NCBI GenBank assembly: GCA_905214345.1
Contig: CAJMLV010000025.1
Coordinates: 1 to 42,847, forward strand
Length of the DNA stretch: 42,847 nt
Source: an uncultured bacterium
GTDB taxonomy: Bacteria > Bacillota > Clostridia > Oscillospirales > Ruminococcaceae
Direction of reading: 5' to 3'
Below the pieces are notes generated by a model. It worked only from the letters and a program-made list of their open reading frames with translations, was not told the DNA's origin and ran no database searches. Made by a program: the position numbers and the translations under genes. This document shows positions 31,640 through 39,508 of the stretch, in pieces. Positions within the stretch are counted from its first letter, which is position 1; every line of letters starts with the position of its first letter.

Positions 31640-32071
31640 TTAGAATTCGACCGCTTCAGGCTTCTGGGCGGTGTGGTTGTGCTCTGCGGTCTTGTAGCAG
31701 TGCAGGCGGGTCATAGCCTTGGCGCCCAGGGTGTTGGAGGGCACCATGCCCTTGACGGCATAGGTCATGGCCTTGTCGCTGGCTTCCGCCATCAGGGTCT
31801 TGTACTGGGTTTCCTTCAGGCCGCCGATCCAGCCGGAATGGGTGCGATGGAACTTCTTCTCCAGCTTCTTGCCGGTCAGGACAGCTTCGTCGCAGTTGAT
31901 GATGATGACATGGTCACCGCAGTCAACATTGGGGGTGAAGGTGGGCTTGTTCTTGCCGCGCAGAATGACGGCAGCCTGGGCGGCAACGCGGCCCAGGGGC
32001 TTGCCGGCAGCGTCGATCACATACCACTTGCGGTCAGCCATCTCAGCGGGCTTGGCGAGCGTAGTACTCAT
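31640..32071 (-). CDS. rplM: 50S ribosomal protein L13
   Basis: A 143-aa L13. DRKWYVIDAAGKPLGRVAAQAA, then GDHVIIINCDEAVLTGKKLEKK and HSGWIGGLKE are family signatures. ATG 32071 follows GGAGG with a somewhat long spacing; the open frame extends upstream but through the promoter leader. First gene of the rplM-rpsI operon, with an approximately 95-nt leader that may carry L13 autoregulation. Confidence 0.96.
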   Translation of the reverse strand: MSTTLAKPAEMADRKWYVIDAAGKPLGRVAAQAAVILRGKNKPTFTPNVDCGDHVIIINCDEAVLTGKKLEKKFHRTHSGWIGGLKETQYKTLMAEASDKAMTYAVKGMVPSNTLGAKAMTRLHCYKTAEHNHTAQKPEAVEF

Positions 32072-32165
32072 AATACTGAATCCTCCATACTGTATATTCA
32101 CGCGCCCTTCGGCCTTGGGGTCCGCAGGGGTTATCTGGAACGCCCGATCGGACGTTTTTTTAGCG
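32072..32165 (-). promoter_or_regulatory. Leader of rplM-rpsI, possible L13 autoregulatory RNA
   Basis: The transcript from the rplM promoter has an approximately 95-nt leader with a GC-rich hairpin series (near 32105-32150) and a palindrome ACG-c-CCGATCGG-a-CGT (32141-32156). Firmicutes often have an L13 leader motif here, but I could not match its consensus by eye. Confidence 0.35.
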
Positions 32166-32173
32166 CAAGAGTG

Positions 32174-32202
32174 ATTATAACAGACCCGGGGAGCCAAGTC
32201 AA
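32174..32202 (-). promoter_or_regulatory. Promoter of rplM-rpsI
   Basis: On the minus strand TTGACT (32202-32197), a 17-nt spacer and a perfect TATAAT (32179-32174). Confidence 0.82.
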
Positions 32203-32244
32203 CGGTTTTTGCCGTGTTTTTTCATTTATTCCCGTGTAGCTCTT

Positions 32245-32278
32245 GTTTTCTCTCGTTTACTCACGTTTTCTCTCGTTT
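32245..32278. repeat. Short direct repeats upstream of alr
   Basis: GTTTTCTCTCGTTT occurs at 32245-32258 and 32265-32278, a 20-nt period, with related TCTCGTTTTC at the end. It lies in the intergenic region between divergent rplM and alr. No function is evident. Confidence 0.6.
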
Positions 32279-32321
32279 TCTTGTGAGGCATTTTTGGTTT
32301 TTGCGTTCACAAGGTTTCCAC

Positions 32322-32350
32322 TTCTCAAAGTTCCCGTGATATGATATAAT
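32322..32350 (+). promoter_or_regulatory. Promoter of alr-lepA
   Basis: TTCTCA (32322-32327), a 17-nt spacer and a perfect TATAAT (32345-32350), 52 nt before the TTG start of alr. Confidence 0.6.
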
Positions 32351-32402
32351 AGTATGGTATATGGTCTGAAAAAGGCATCCCGATGATACCGAGGTGGTTG
32401 GG

Positions 32403-33590
32403 TTGAACACATACCGTTTTGAAAAGCACTGCTGGGCCGAAATCGACCTGGACGCCCTGTGCGCCAATTATGCCTATATCCGCCGCCGCGTGGGCGGGCC
32501 GGTGTGCGCGGTCATCAAGGCCGACGCTTACGGTCACGGCGCGGTGGCCGTGGCCCGTGCCCTGGCCCCCGCCGGGGCTGCGGGGTTTGCGGTGAGCTGC
32601 CTGAGCGAAGCGCGGCATCTGCGCCGCCACGGCATCACCCTGCCGGTGATGATCCTGGGGTATACCTCCCCCGCTTTTGCCGCCGACCTGGCCCGCAGCA
32701 ACATCACCCAGGCCCTCTTCTCCCGGGAATACGCCGCCGAGCTTTCGGCCGAGGCGGTGGCTGCCGGGGTGACGGTGAACTGCCACCTGAAGGTGGACAC
32801 CGGCATGGGGCGCATCGGCTTTGCGGTGCGTTCCGGCTTTGAGGAAGCTCTGGCCGAGATGGAAGCCTGCTACGCCCTGCCGGGGCTGCGCATCACCGGG
32901 GTTTTCCAGCATTTTGCGGTGGCGGACAGCACCGAGACCGGCGACGAAGCTTACACCGACGAGCAGTACGCACTGTTCGCCCGCACCCTGCAGGCTCTGC
33001 GCGACGCCGGGCACGACACCGGCATCACCCACTGCGCCAACAGCGCCGCCCAGCTGCGCCATCCCGAATGGCGGGCCAATCTGACCCGGGCGGGTATCAT
33101 CCTGTACGGGCTGGACCCCAGCCCCCAGGTGCGGTTCGGCGATCTGCAGCCGGTGATGACCCTGAAAACCGTCATCACCCAGGTCAAGACCCTGCAGGAT
33201 GGGCAGTCGGTGTGTTACGGCCGCACCTACACCGCCGATTCTCCCCGCCGGGTGGCCACCGTCAGCGTGGGCTATGCCGACGGATACCCCCGCCTTTTGT
33301 CCGGCAGCGCCGGGGGCGGGGTCATGATGGTCCACGGCAAGCCTGCCCCCGTACTGGGCCGGGTCTGTATGGACCAGACGGTCATTGACGTGACCAACAT
33401 CCCCGAAGCAACCATGGGGGACGAAGTGACCGTCTTCGGGCCCGGCGGCGCCGACACCGCCGACACCATCGCACAAAAGGCCGGCACCATCAACTACGAG
33501 GTGGTGTGCGGCATTTCCCGCCGGGTGCCCCGCGTTTATCTGCGCGGCAGCCAGCCGGTGAGCATCTGGAACAACTTGGAGGAAGGGTAA
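32403..33590 (+). CDS. alr: Alanine racemase
   Basis: A 395-aa PLP enzyme making D-alanine for peptidoglycan. The PLP Lys39 lies in VIKADAYGHG, the catalytic Tyr in SVCYGRTYTA, and the substrate-pocket motif is INYEVVCGISRRVPRVY with Tyr365 at the position of Bacillus Tyr354, as in true alanine racemases. I choose TTG 32403 (MNTYRFEKHCWAEIDL), 5 nt after GAGGTGG; GTG 32394 is an alternative within the ribosome site. The stop abuts the lepA ATG, so the genes are translationally coupled. A second, VanT-type racemase lies 1.9 kb away on the other strand. Confidence 0.95.
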   Translation: MNTYRFEKHCWAEIDLDALCANYAYIRRRVGGPVCAVIKADAYGHGAVAVARALAPAGAAGFAVSCLSEARHLRRHGITLPVMILGYTSPAFAADLARSNITQALFSREYAAELSAEAVAAGVTVNCHLKVDTGMGRIGFAVRSGFEEALAEMEACYALPGLRITGVFQHFAVADSTETGDEAYTDEQYALFARTLQALRDAGHDTGITHCANSAAQLRHPEWRANLTRAGIILYGLDPSPQVRFGDLQPVMTLKTVITQVKTLQDGQSVCYGRTYTADSPRRVATVSVGYADGYPRLLSGSAGGGVMMVHGKPAPVLGRVCMDQTVIDVTNIPEATMGDEVTVFGPGGADTADTIAQKAGTINYEVVCGISRRVPRVYLRGSQPVSIWNNLEEG

Positions 33591-35399
33591 ATGGCACAGG
33601 ATACCATTCGCAATTTCTGCATTATCGCACACATCGACCACGGCAAGAGCACCTTGTCCGACCGGATTCTGGAACTGACCGACAGCGTGGACAAACGCAC
33701 CATGGAAGACCAGATCCTGGACGACATGGAACTGGAACGGGAGCGCGGCATCACCATCAAGGCCCGGGCCGTGACCATGAATTATAAGGCCGACGACGGC
33801 AAGACCTATGCCTTCAACCTCATCGACACTCCCGGCCACGTGGACTTTTCCTACGAGGTCAGCCGCAGCCTGGCCGCCTGCGAGGGCGCGGTGCTGGTGG
33901 TGGACGCCAGCCAGGGCGTGGAAGCCCAGACCCTGGCCAACTGCTATATGGCCATCGACCACAATCTGGAAGTCGTGCCCATCCTGAACAAGATCGATCT
34001 GCCCAGCGCCGACCCCGACACCGCCGCCAAGGAAGTGGAGGACATCATCGGCCTGCCCTGCGAGGACGCCCCCCGGGTATCCGCCAAGATGGGCATCGGC
34101 ATCAAGGACGTGCTGGAACGGGTGGTGAAGGACATCCCCGCTCCTCAGGGGGACGAGAACGCCCCGCTGAAAGCCCTGATCTTCGACAGCATCTACGACA
34201 GCTACAAGGGCGTCATCGTCTACGTCCGCGTGTTTGAGGGCTGCGTACGTCCCGGCGACACCATCAAACTGATGCACACCGGCGCCCAGTTCCAGCTGGT
34301 GGAGGTGGGCCACATGGGCGCCACCGCCCTGGCCCCCTGCGACTGCCTGAAAGCCGGCGAGGTCGGCTATCTGACCGCCAGCATCAAGACGGTGCGGGAC
34401 ACCCGGGTGGGCGATACCGTGACCCTGGCCTCCAATCCCACCGCCGAACCTCTGCCCGGTTTCCGCAAGGTGACCCCCATGGTGTTCTGCGGCATCTACC
34501 CCGCCGACGGCGCCGATTACCCCGACCTGAAGGATGCGCTGGAAAAACTGCAGCTCAACGACGCCAGCCTGAGCTTTGAGCCGGAAACCAGTGCTGCCCT
34601 GGGCTTCGGCTTCCGGTGCGGTTTCCTGGGCCTTTTGCACATGGAGATCATCACCGAGCGCCTGGAGCGCGAGTTTGACCTGGACCTGATCACCACCACC
34701 CCCGGCGTTCAGTACCGTCTGACCCTGACCGACGGCACGGTGGAGATCATCGACAATCCTTCCGCCTATCCCGACCCCACCCGCATCGAAAAGGCGGAGG
34801 AACCCTTCGTGAATGCCCACATCTACACCCCCAACGACTATGTGGGCCCACTGATGGACCTGTGCCAGCAGAAGCGGGGCGTGCTGGTGGACATGAAATA
34901 TCTGGACGAGACCCGCGTGGACCTGCATTACCAGCTGCCCCTGGGCGAGATCGTCTACGACTTCTTCGACGCCATCAAGAGCCGCAGCCGGGGCTACGCC
35001 AGCTACGACTATGAATGGGAGGACTGGCACGAATCCAAGCTGGTGAAGCTGGACTTCCTGCTCAACGGCGAACCGGTGGACGCGCTGTCCATGATCGTGT
35101 TCAGCGACAACGCCTACGCCAAGGGCCGCCGCATCTGCGAAAAGCTGAAGGAGAACATCCCCCGCGCTCTGTTCGAGATTCCGGTACAGGCAGCGGTGGG
35201 CGGCAAGATCATCGCCCGCGAGACCGTCAAGGCCATGCGCAAGGACGTGTTGGCCAAGTGCTACGGCGGCGACATCACCCGAAAGAAGAAGCTGCTGGAA
35301 AAGCAGAAGGCCGGCAAAAAGAAGATGCGTCAGCTGGGCAGCGTGACCTTGCCCAGCGAGGCTTTCACCGCCGTGCTGAAGCTGGACTCCGATTCCTGA
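33591..35399 (+). CDS. lepA: Elongation factor 4 (LepA)
   Basis: A 602-aa ribosome-dependent GTPase that back-translocates or remodels stalled ribosomes. G1 is AHIDHGKST, G2 region RERGITI, G3 is DTPGHVDF, G4 is NKIDLP, followed by domain II, the LepA-specific C-terminal domain and the terminal KKKLLEKQKAGKKKMRQLGSV signature. The length is normal. ATG 33591 follows GAGGAAGGG overlapping the alr stop. No hemN or other usual neighbour follows; a terminator closes the unit. Confidence 0.97.
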   Translation: MAQDTIRNFCIIAHIDHGKSTLSDRILELTDSVDKRTMEDQILDDMELERERGITIKARAVTMNYKADDGKTYAFNLIDTPGHVDFSYEVSRSLAACEGAVLVVDASQGVEAQTLANCYMAIDHNLEVVPILNKIDLPSADPDTAAKEVEDIIGLPCEDAPRVSAKMGIGIKDVLERVVKDIPAPQGDENAPLKALIFDSIYDSYKGVIVYVRVFEGCVRPGDTIKLMHTGAQFQLVEVGHMGATALAPCDCLKAGEVGYLTASIKTVRDTRVGDTVTLASNPTAEPLPGFRKVTPMVFCGIYPADGADYPDLKDALEKLQLNDASLSFEPETSAALGFGFRCGFLGLLHMEIITERLEREFDLDLITTTPGVQYRLTLTDGTVEIIDNPSAYPDPTRIEKAEEPFVNAHIYTPNDYVGPLMDLCQQKRGVLVDMKYLDETRVDLHYQLPLGEIVYDFFDAIKSRSRGYASYDYEWEDWHESKLVKLDFLLNGEPVDALSMIVFSDNAYAKGRRICEKLKENIPRALFEIPVQAAVGGKIIARETVKAMRKDVLAKCYGGDITRKKKLLEKQKAGKKKMRQLGSVTLPSEAFTAVLKLDSDS

Positions 35400-35421
35400 T
35401 TTTTCCCTTTGCAAGAAATAT

Positions 35422-35463
35422 GCGCCGGGCGCCTCCCCGTATGGGAAGCGCCCGGCGCTTTTT
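35422..35463 (+). terminator. Terminator of alr-lepA
   Basis: GCGCCGGGCG (35422-35431) pairs with CGCCCGGCGC (35449-35458) and runs into five T. The last bases overlap the stop codon of the convergent vanT gene. Confidence 0.85.
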
Positions 35464-37558
35464 ATGTTTCCCGCGTCTGCAGGCCCAGACGGGGCCCCAG
35501 GCGGGAGAGCAGTTCGTTGGTGATGGTGCCGCAGGCGACCGCCACCTCCTCCGCCCGCAGAGTTTCGCCGCCGTCGGTGCCGATGAGGGTGGCAATCTCT
35601 CCCGCTTGGGGCGGCCGGGGCAGGTCGGTGGCATCCACCAGCATCTGGTCCATGCACACCCGGCCCACCACCGGGCAGCGTCTGCCCTGCAGCAGCACCA
35701 CGCCCCCTTTGGCGGCATAGTCCCGGGGCAAGCCGTCGGCATATCCGATGGCCAGCACCGCCAGGCAGGTATCCCGCCGGGCAGTAAAGGCCAGGCCGTA
35801 GCCGGCGCCCTCCCCTGCCCGGACCGGATGCACCGCCGCCACCCGGGCCCGCAGGCTGAGCACCGGCCGCAGAGGCAGAGCACATTCCACCGGGGTGTCG
35901 TCGCTGCGCACCCCGTACAGGATCAACCCCAGCCGGGCCGCGTCAAATCGCTGTCCCTGCACGCAGCCGGGGTTCAGCACCCCATAGCTGGCCTGCAGGT
36001 GGGTCAGGCCGGGGTCCAGCCCCAGCCCCTGCAGCAAAGCCAGGGTGCGGCTGAATTTCTCGGTCTGGCGGCGGGCAAATTCCCGGTCGGCGGCGGCATC
36101 GCCGTCGGAGGTACACAGATGGCTGTATACCCCGTCCACGCGGAGGTTGGGCAAGGCGAACATCTCCGCCAGTTGGGCGGTCTCTTCTGCCGGGATGCCC
36201 AGCCGGTGCATGCCGGTATCCACCGCCAGATGCACATGGACCGGCACACCCTGGGCGGAGAGCGCCCGGCCGTGTTCCGCGTCCGCCACAGTGGCACACA
36301 GCCGCCAGCGGCGCAGCAGCGGGGCCAGGGCGGGGTCGGTCCAGCCCAGGATCAGGATCTTGCCCCGGACGCCCGCCTTGCGCAGGGCAATCCCTTCCGA
36401 CAGGCAGGCCACCGCAAACAGGTCCACCCCCTCCCGGGCGAGGGTCCGGGAAATCAGGGCAGCCCCATGGCCGTAGGCATCCGCCTTGACCACCGCCATC
36501 ATGGCACAGCCATCGGGCAGGGCAGCCCGCAGAACCTTTGTATTCTGCCGCAGGGCTTTCAAATCAATCTCCCTCCAGGCCCGCACCTCCGGGGGCAGGC
36601 GGCGGTCGTGGGTCCCTGCCAACGCCTGCAAAGCAAAGGCCAGGGCCACGCTCAGGGGAACCACCGCCGCAAAATGCCCGGCGCTGTTTTCCACCAGCAG
36701 ATCCCACAGGCCGAAGAAACGGGCCCCCACCCGCACCAGCACGATGCACCAGGGATGGATGAGGTACACAAGGGTGGCCGTGCGGCGCACCGCCCGGTTC
36801 TGTCCCCTGTTCACGGCCAGCAGCAAACCGAACAGTCCCCACATGGTCAGGGGCAGAAAGAAATACATGCTGTCGTGCCGGGTCAGCTTCAACCCGTGGA
36901 GGGCGAAGGATTCCGCCGTCATGGCAAGCAATCCCAACAAGGCCAGCCGGGCACTGGGCCGGGGCGCAGGCAGCGGCCGGTCGGCAAAAACCGCCCCCAG
37001 CAGCAGGAACAACGGCAGGAAAAACAGGCCGTTGCGGGTGTAGTCCCAGAACCAGAAGGACACCTCATACAGGACACCCAATCCGGGCAGTCGGCTTGCC
37101 AGGCCGTAATAGCTGTCCCCGCCCAGACCGATGAGATAAAGCCCGGCAGCAGCGGCCACACCCCACCGCCCGCTTTTGGCCAGGACGCGGGCCAGCGGCA
37201 AGGCCAGCAGCAGGGCAGGCAGATACCACAGATGGTAAAATGTACCGTTGAAAATCAGGTCCTGCCAGGTGACGGGGTTTCCGGCATAGATGTTCAGCGG
37301 CAGATAAACCGCCACCGCAAGAAGATACAGCAGCAGGGTGTGCCGCCAAAGCCGCCCGGTGCCCCGCCAGCCGCCCCGGGCCAGAAAATACCCGCTGACC
37401 ATGGCAAAGTAAGGCACCGCCACCCGTGCCAGTACCCGGGTGAACCACAGGTCCGCCGCGGGGGAAAAGGAGCCCAGGGGGCCGGTATGGATGGCCACCA
37501 CCAGCACGGCGGCCACCAGGCGGAACCAGTCCAAGGCGGGAAGATTTCGTCTGGTCAT
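35462..37558 (-). CDS. vanT: VanT-type membrane serine racemase
   Basis: A 698-aa two-part enzyme (VanT of the vanG cluster is about 712 aa). The N-terminal about 315 residues form an acyltransferase-3-like membrane domain of roughly ten helices, starting LDWFRLVAAVLVVAIHT, thought to take up L-Ser. The C-terminal racemase has PLP Lys358 in VVKADAYGHG and the catalytic Tyr in GAGYGLAFTA. At the position of Bacillus alanine-racemase Tyr354 it has Asn681 (TITNELLSRLG), the substitution typical of VanT and linked to serine use. It makes D-Ser for the VanG ligase. ATG 37558 overlaps the vanXY stop, with GGAGGGG upstream, so translation is coupled. Confidence 0.9.
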   Translation of the reverse strand: MTRRNLPALDWFRLVAAVLVVAIHTGPLGSFSPAADLWFTRVLARVAVPYFAMVSGYFLARGGWRGTGRLWRHTLLLYLLAVAVYLPLNIYAGNPVTWQDLIFNGTFYHLWYLPALLLALPLARVLAKSGRWGVAAAAGLYLIGLGGDSYYGLASRLPGLGVLYEVSFWFWDYTRNGLFFLPLFLLLGAVFADRPLPAPRPSARLALLGLLAMTAESFALHGLKLTRHDSMYFFLPLTMWGLFGLLLAVNRGQNRAVRRTATLVYLIHPWCIVLVRVGARFFGLWDLLVENSAGHFAAVVPLSVALAFALQALAGTHDRRLPPEVRAWREIDLKALRQNTKVLRAALPDGCAMMAVVKADAYGHGAALISRTLAREGVDLFAVACLSEGIALRKAGVRGKILILGWTDPALAPLLRRWRLCATVADAEHGRALSAQGVPVHVHLAVDTGMHRLGIPAEETAQLAEMFALPNLRVDGVYSHLCTSDGDAAADREFARRQTEKFSRTLALLQGLGLDPGLTHLQASYGVLNPGCVQGQRFDAARLGLILYGVRSDDTPVECALPLRPVLSLRARVAAVHPVRAGEGAGYGLAFTARRDTCLAVLAIGYADGLPRDYAAKGGVVLLQGRRCPVVGRVCMDQMLVDATDLPRPPQAGEIATLIGTDGGETLRAEEVAVACGTITNELLSRLGPRLGLQTRET

Positions 37559-38304
37559 GGCCGCCCCTCCCACACTGTCAGGATGAACCCGCCCTCGTTG
37601 GTGCCGGACAGCTGCCAGCAGGTGCCGGGAGCGGGGCGGGTGATCTCGGTGCCGTTCCAGGGCAGGTAGCGCACCTGTACCCGGCGGCCGTTCTCCAGCC
37701 GGACCACCCGGGGTGCTGCCCGCAGAAAAGCCGGGTATTCCTCCAGGCAGATGCCCGCGTCGTTCATGATACGGGCGTGGGGCACCCCCACATACCGGAA
37801 ATGCCAGGGTTCGGCGGCAATGCCGGTTTTCTCCCGCTTTTCCTCGGTGTACCGTTCAATGAAGCCGTACCGGGCCGCCACCTTCCGGAAAGCCCCGCAC
37901 ACCCCGTCATAAGGGAAATCGGGGCGGATGAAGTCGATGGTATCCGCACACAGGGCCAGGTCCACCGCCAAACCGGTCTGGTGTTCACTGCACCCCGGGC
38001 GGGCCACATACCGGGCGGTGAAATCCTCGCCCTCCTTGGCCAGGGTATCGTTCCAGATGGCCTGCTGCTCGTCCTGACTGCGCCAGCCCGATACCGGCAG
38101 GATCTGCCCCTGTCCGTGTACCGCTTCAATGGCCGCCGCCAGCATGCGGGCGGCGGTGCGGTCCAGGTGCTGGTCCGGCCAGCCGCCCTCCAGCGGCACC
38201 AGATCGGGGATCAGCTCCCCCTGCAAAGGATGTTCCCGGTTTACCAGGATCAGGCTGCCTTTGCGGGCTCCCGCTGCCGTCAGGCGCAGATCGGCAAAGC
38301 TCAT
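37555..38304 (-). CDS. vanXY: VanXY-type D,D-dipeptidase/D,D-carboxypeptidase
   Basis: A 249-aa zinc peptidase of the VanY/VanXY family (M15B). The zinc and catalytic motifs are CSEHQTGLAVD (His108, Asp115) and EPWHFRY (Glu165, His168). There is no signal peptide or membrane anchor, which separates the cytoplasmic bifunctional VanXY of vanC/E/G clusters from membrane-anchored VanY. It would hydrolyse D-Ala-D-Ala and trim D-Ala-ending precursors so that D-Ser-ending ones dominate. It overlaps the ligase stop by 4 nt (ATGA) and the vanT start by 4 nt. Whether it has both activities cannot be told from sequence. Confidence 0.88.
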   Translation of the reverse strand: MSFADLRLTAAGARKGSLILVNREHPLQGELIPDLVPLEGGWPDQHLDRTAARMLAAAIEAVHGQGQILPVSGWRSQDEQQAIWNDTLAKEGEDFTARYVARPGCSEHQTGLAVDLALCADTIDFIRPDFPYDGVCGAFRKVAARYGFIERYTEEKREKTGIAAEPWHFRYVGVPHARIMNDAGICLEEYPAFLRAAPRVVRLENGRRVQVRYLPWNGTEITRPAPGTCWQLSGTNEGGFILTVWEGRP

Positions 38305-39356
38305 CCCCGCACCCCCAGTTCCACCAGACGGTCCAGCAGTGCCGGAAAACTGTATCCTGCCTCCCGCATCATGGCCGGGAACCGGCTGTGGGAGGTGAGC
38401 CCCGGGATGGTGTTCACCTCATTGAAAACGATCCGCCCGTCCGGGGTAAGGAACATGTCCACCCGGGCAAAGCCCCGGCAGCCCAGCGCCTCATAGATGG
38501 TTTTGGCGGCGGCGCGGATGCGGTCGGCGGTCTCTTCCGGGATACGGGCGGGGCAATGGATGGCAGAATGCTGCAGGGTATACTTTTCGGTATAATCAAA
38601 GAGAACACCGGCGGGGGCCAGTTCGATCTCATCCACCGCCCCCACCGTCAGCGGTCCGCCGGGGTTGCCCATGACCCCGCAGCCTACCTCAAAGCCGGGG
38701 ATGGTCTCTTCCAAGACAATTTCATCGTCATGGCGGAAGGCTTCCTCCACCGCCGGGGCCAGAGCGTCGGGCCCATCCACTCGGCTGATGCCGAAAGAGG
38801 ACCCCGCCCGCACCGGTTTGACGAAAACAGGCCAGCCGATGGTTTCGGCGGCAGCCTGGATGTCCTGCAGTTCCGTTCCACGGAGGAACACCGCGCTTTT
38901 GGGCACCGCCACCCCTGCCAGAGCTGCCAGCTTGTGGGCCCGGTCCTTATCCATGCACAAGGCGCTTGCCAGGCAGCCGCAGCCGATGACAGGCACCCCC
39001 GCCAGTTCCAGCAGGCCCTGCAGGGTGCCGTCCTCCCCGTTTTTGCCGTGAAGCACCGGGAAGGCGGCATCAAAGGGTACCCGTCGGCCGTCGGCCAGCC
39101 AGAGTTCCCTGGCTCCCCGGGCGGCGTTCAGGGTGCAGCGGGCACAATGGGCGGCATCCTTGTGCCAGGTATCGGCGGGAATAGCCGAGATGGGCCCGGT
39201 ATAGTGGTACCAGTCACCTTCCCGGGTGATGCCCACCGGTACCGGAGCCCAGCGGGCGGGGTCCAGATTTTCCAGAACTGCGGCCGCCGACTGCAGAGAA
39301 ACGTCATACTCAGTGGAGCAGCCGCCGAAAAACACCAGAATTTTGCGTGCGTGCAT
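38301..39356 (-). CDS. vanG: VanG-type D-alanine:D-serine ligase
   Basis: A 351-aa ATP-grasp ligase (VanG is 349 aa). N-terminal LVFFGGCSTEYDVSL, the ATP-binding KPVRAGSSFGISRV, and the C-terminal GFARVDMFL, NEVNTIPGLTSHSRFPAMM and LLDRLVELG blocks are intact. The substrate-specifying omega loop reads FDYTEKYTLQ (EKY 257-259), as in the D-Ala:D-Ser ligases VanC/E/G, not the EKGxE of D-Lac ligases. It would make D-Ala-D-Ser, weakening vancomycin binding to lipid II. ATG 39356 follows AAGGAGG. It is the first gene of the vanG-XY-T unit and has a structured leader. Confidence 0.92.
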   Translation of the reverse strand: MHARKILVFFGGCSTEYDVSLQSAAAVLENLDPARWAPVPVGITREGDWYHYTGPISAIPADTWHKDAAHCARCTLNAARGARELWLADGRRVPFDAAFPVLHGKNGEDGTLQGLLELAGVPVIGCGCLASALCMDKDRAHKLAALAGVAVPKSAVFLRGTELQDIQAAAETIGWPVFVKPVRAGSSFGISRVDGPDALAPAVEEAFRHDDEIVLEETIPGFEVGCGVMGNPGGPLTVGAVDEIELAPAGVLFDYTEKYTLQHSAIHCPARIPEETADRIRAAAKTIYEALGCRGFARVDMFLTPDGRIVFNEVNTIPGLTSHSRFPAMMREAGYSFPALLDRLVELGVRG

Positions 39357-39370
39357 GGGGATTCCTCCTT

Positions 39371-39440
39371 GCAGGGCGCAGAAGATTTTGCCAATGCAAA
39401 GCGCCCTGCCTTGCTCCTTTATGGTAGCAAAACAGGGCGC
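39371..39440 (-). promoter_or_regulatory. vanG leader with mutually exclusive hairpins
   Basis: Segment B (GCGCCCTGC, 39401-39409) is complementary both to A (GCAGGGCGC, 39371-39379) and to C (CAGGGCGC, 39433-39440), so only one stem can form at a time. On the minus-strand RNA the order is C, B, A, then the AAGGAGG ribosome site immediately after A. B:A pairing lies next to the ribosome site. It may be an attenuator or protein-binding repeats. Confidence 0.5.
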
Positions 39441-39490
39441 GTGGTGTTTGCGGGCGGCCTTGCGGCACGGTTGTGATTTTCCTGCAAAAA

Positions 39491-39508
39491 TCTTACGATT
39501 TTCTTACG
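39491..39508 (-). promoter_or_regulatory. Candidate VanR-binding direct repeat
   Basis: On the minus strand CGTAAGA occurs twice with an 11-nt period (CGTAAGAAAATCGTAAGA), across the last codons of vanS. OmpR-type regulators bind direct repeats of 10-11 nt. It lies 135-150 nt upstream of the vanG start. No clear -10/-35 pair was found downstream. Confidence 0.4.

Noticed and set aside
32141..32163. A plus-strand terminator formed by the GC palindrome and T-run near the rplM promoter
   Set aside because: No plus-strand transcript precedes it; the sequence is the start of the rplM leader in the other direction, where the T-run is upstream of the hairpin.
32325..35885. A 1186-codon open frame antisense to alr-lepA
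   Set aside because: Same GC-driven shadow; alr and lepA on the plus strand carry all expected motifs.
35015..37669. An 884-codon plus-strand open frame across lepA 3' end and vanT
   Set aside because: It is antisense to vanT and out of frame with lepA; composition is Gln/Gly/Pro-rich without domains.
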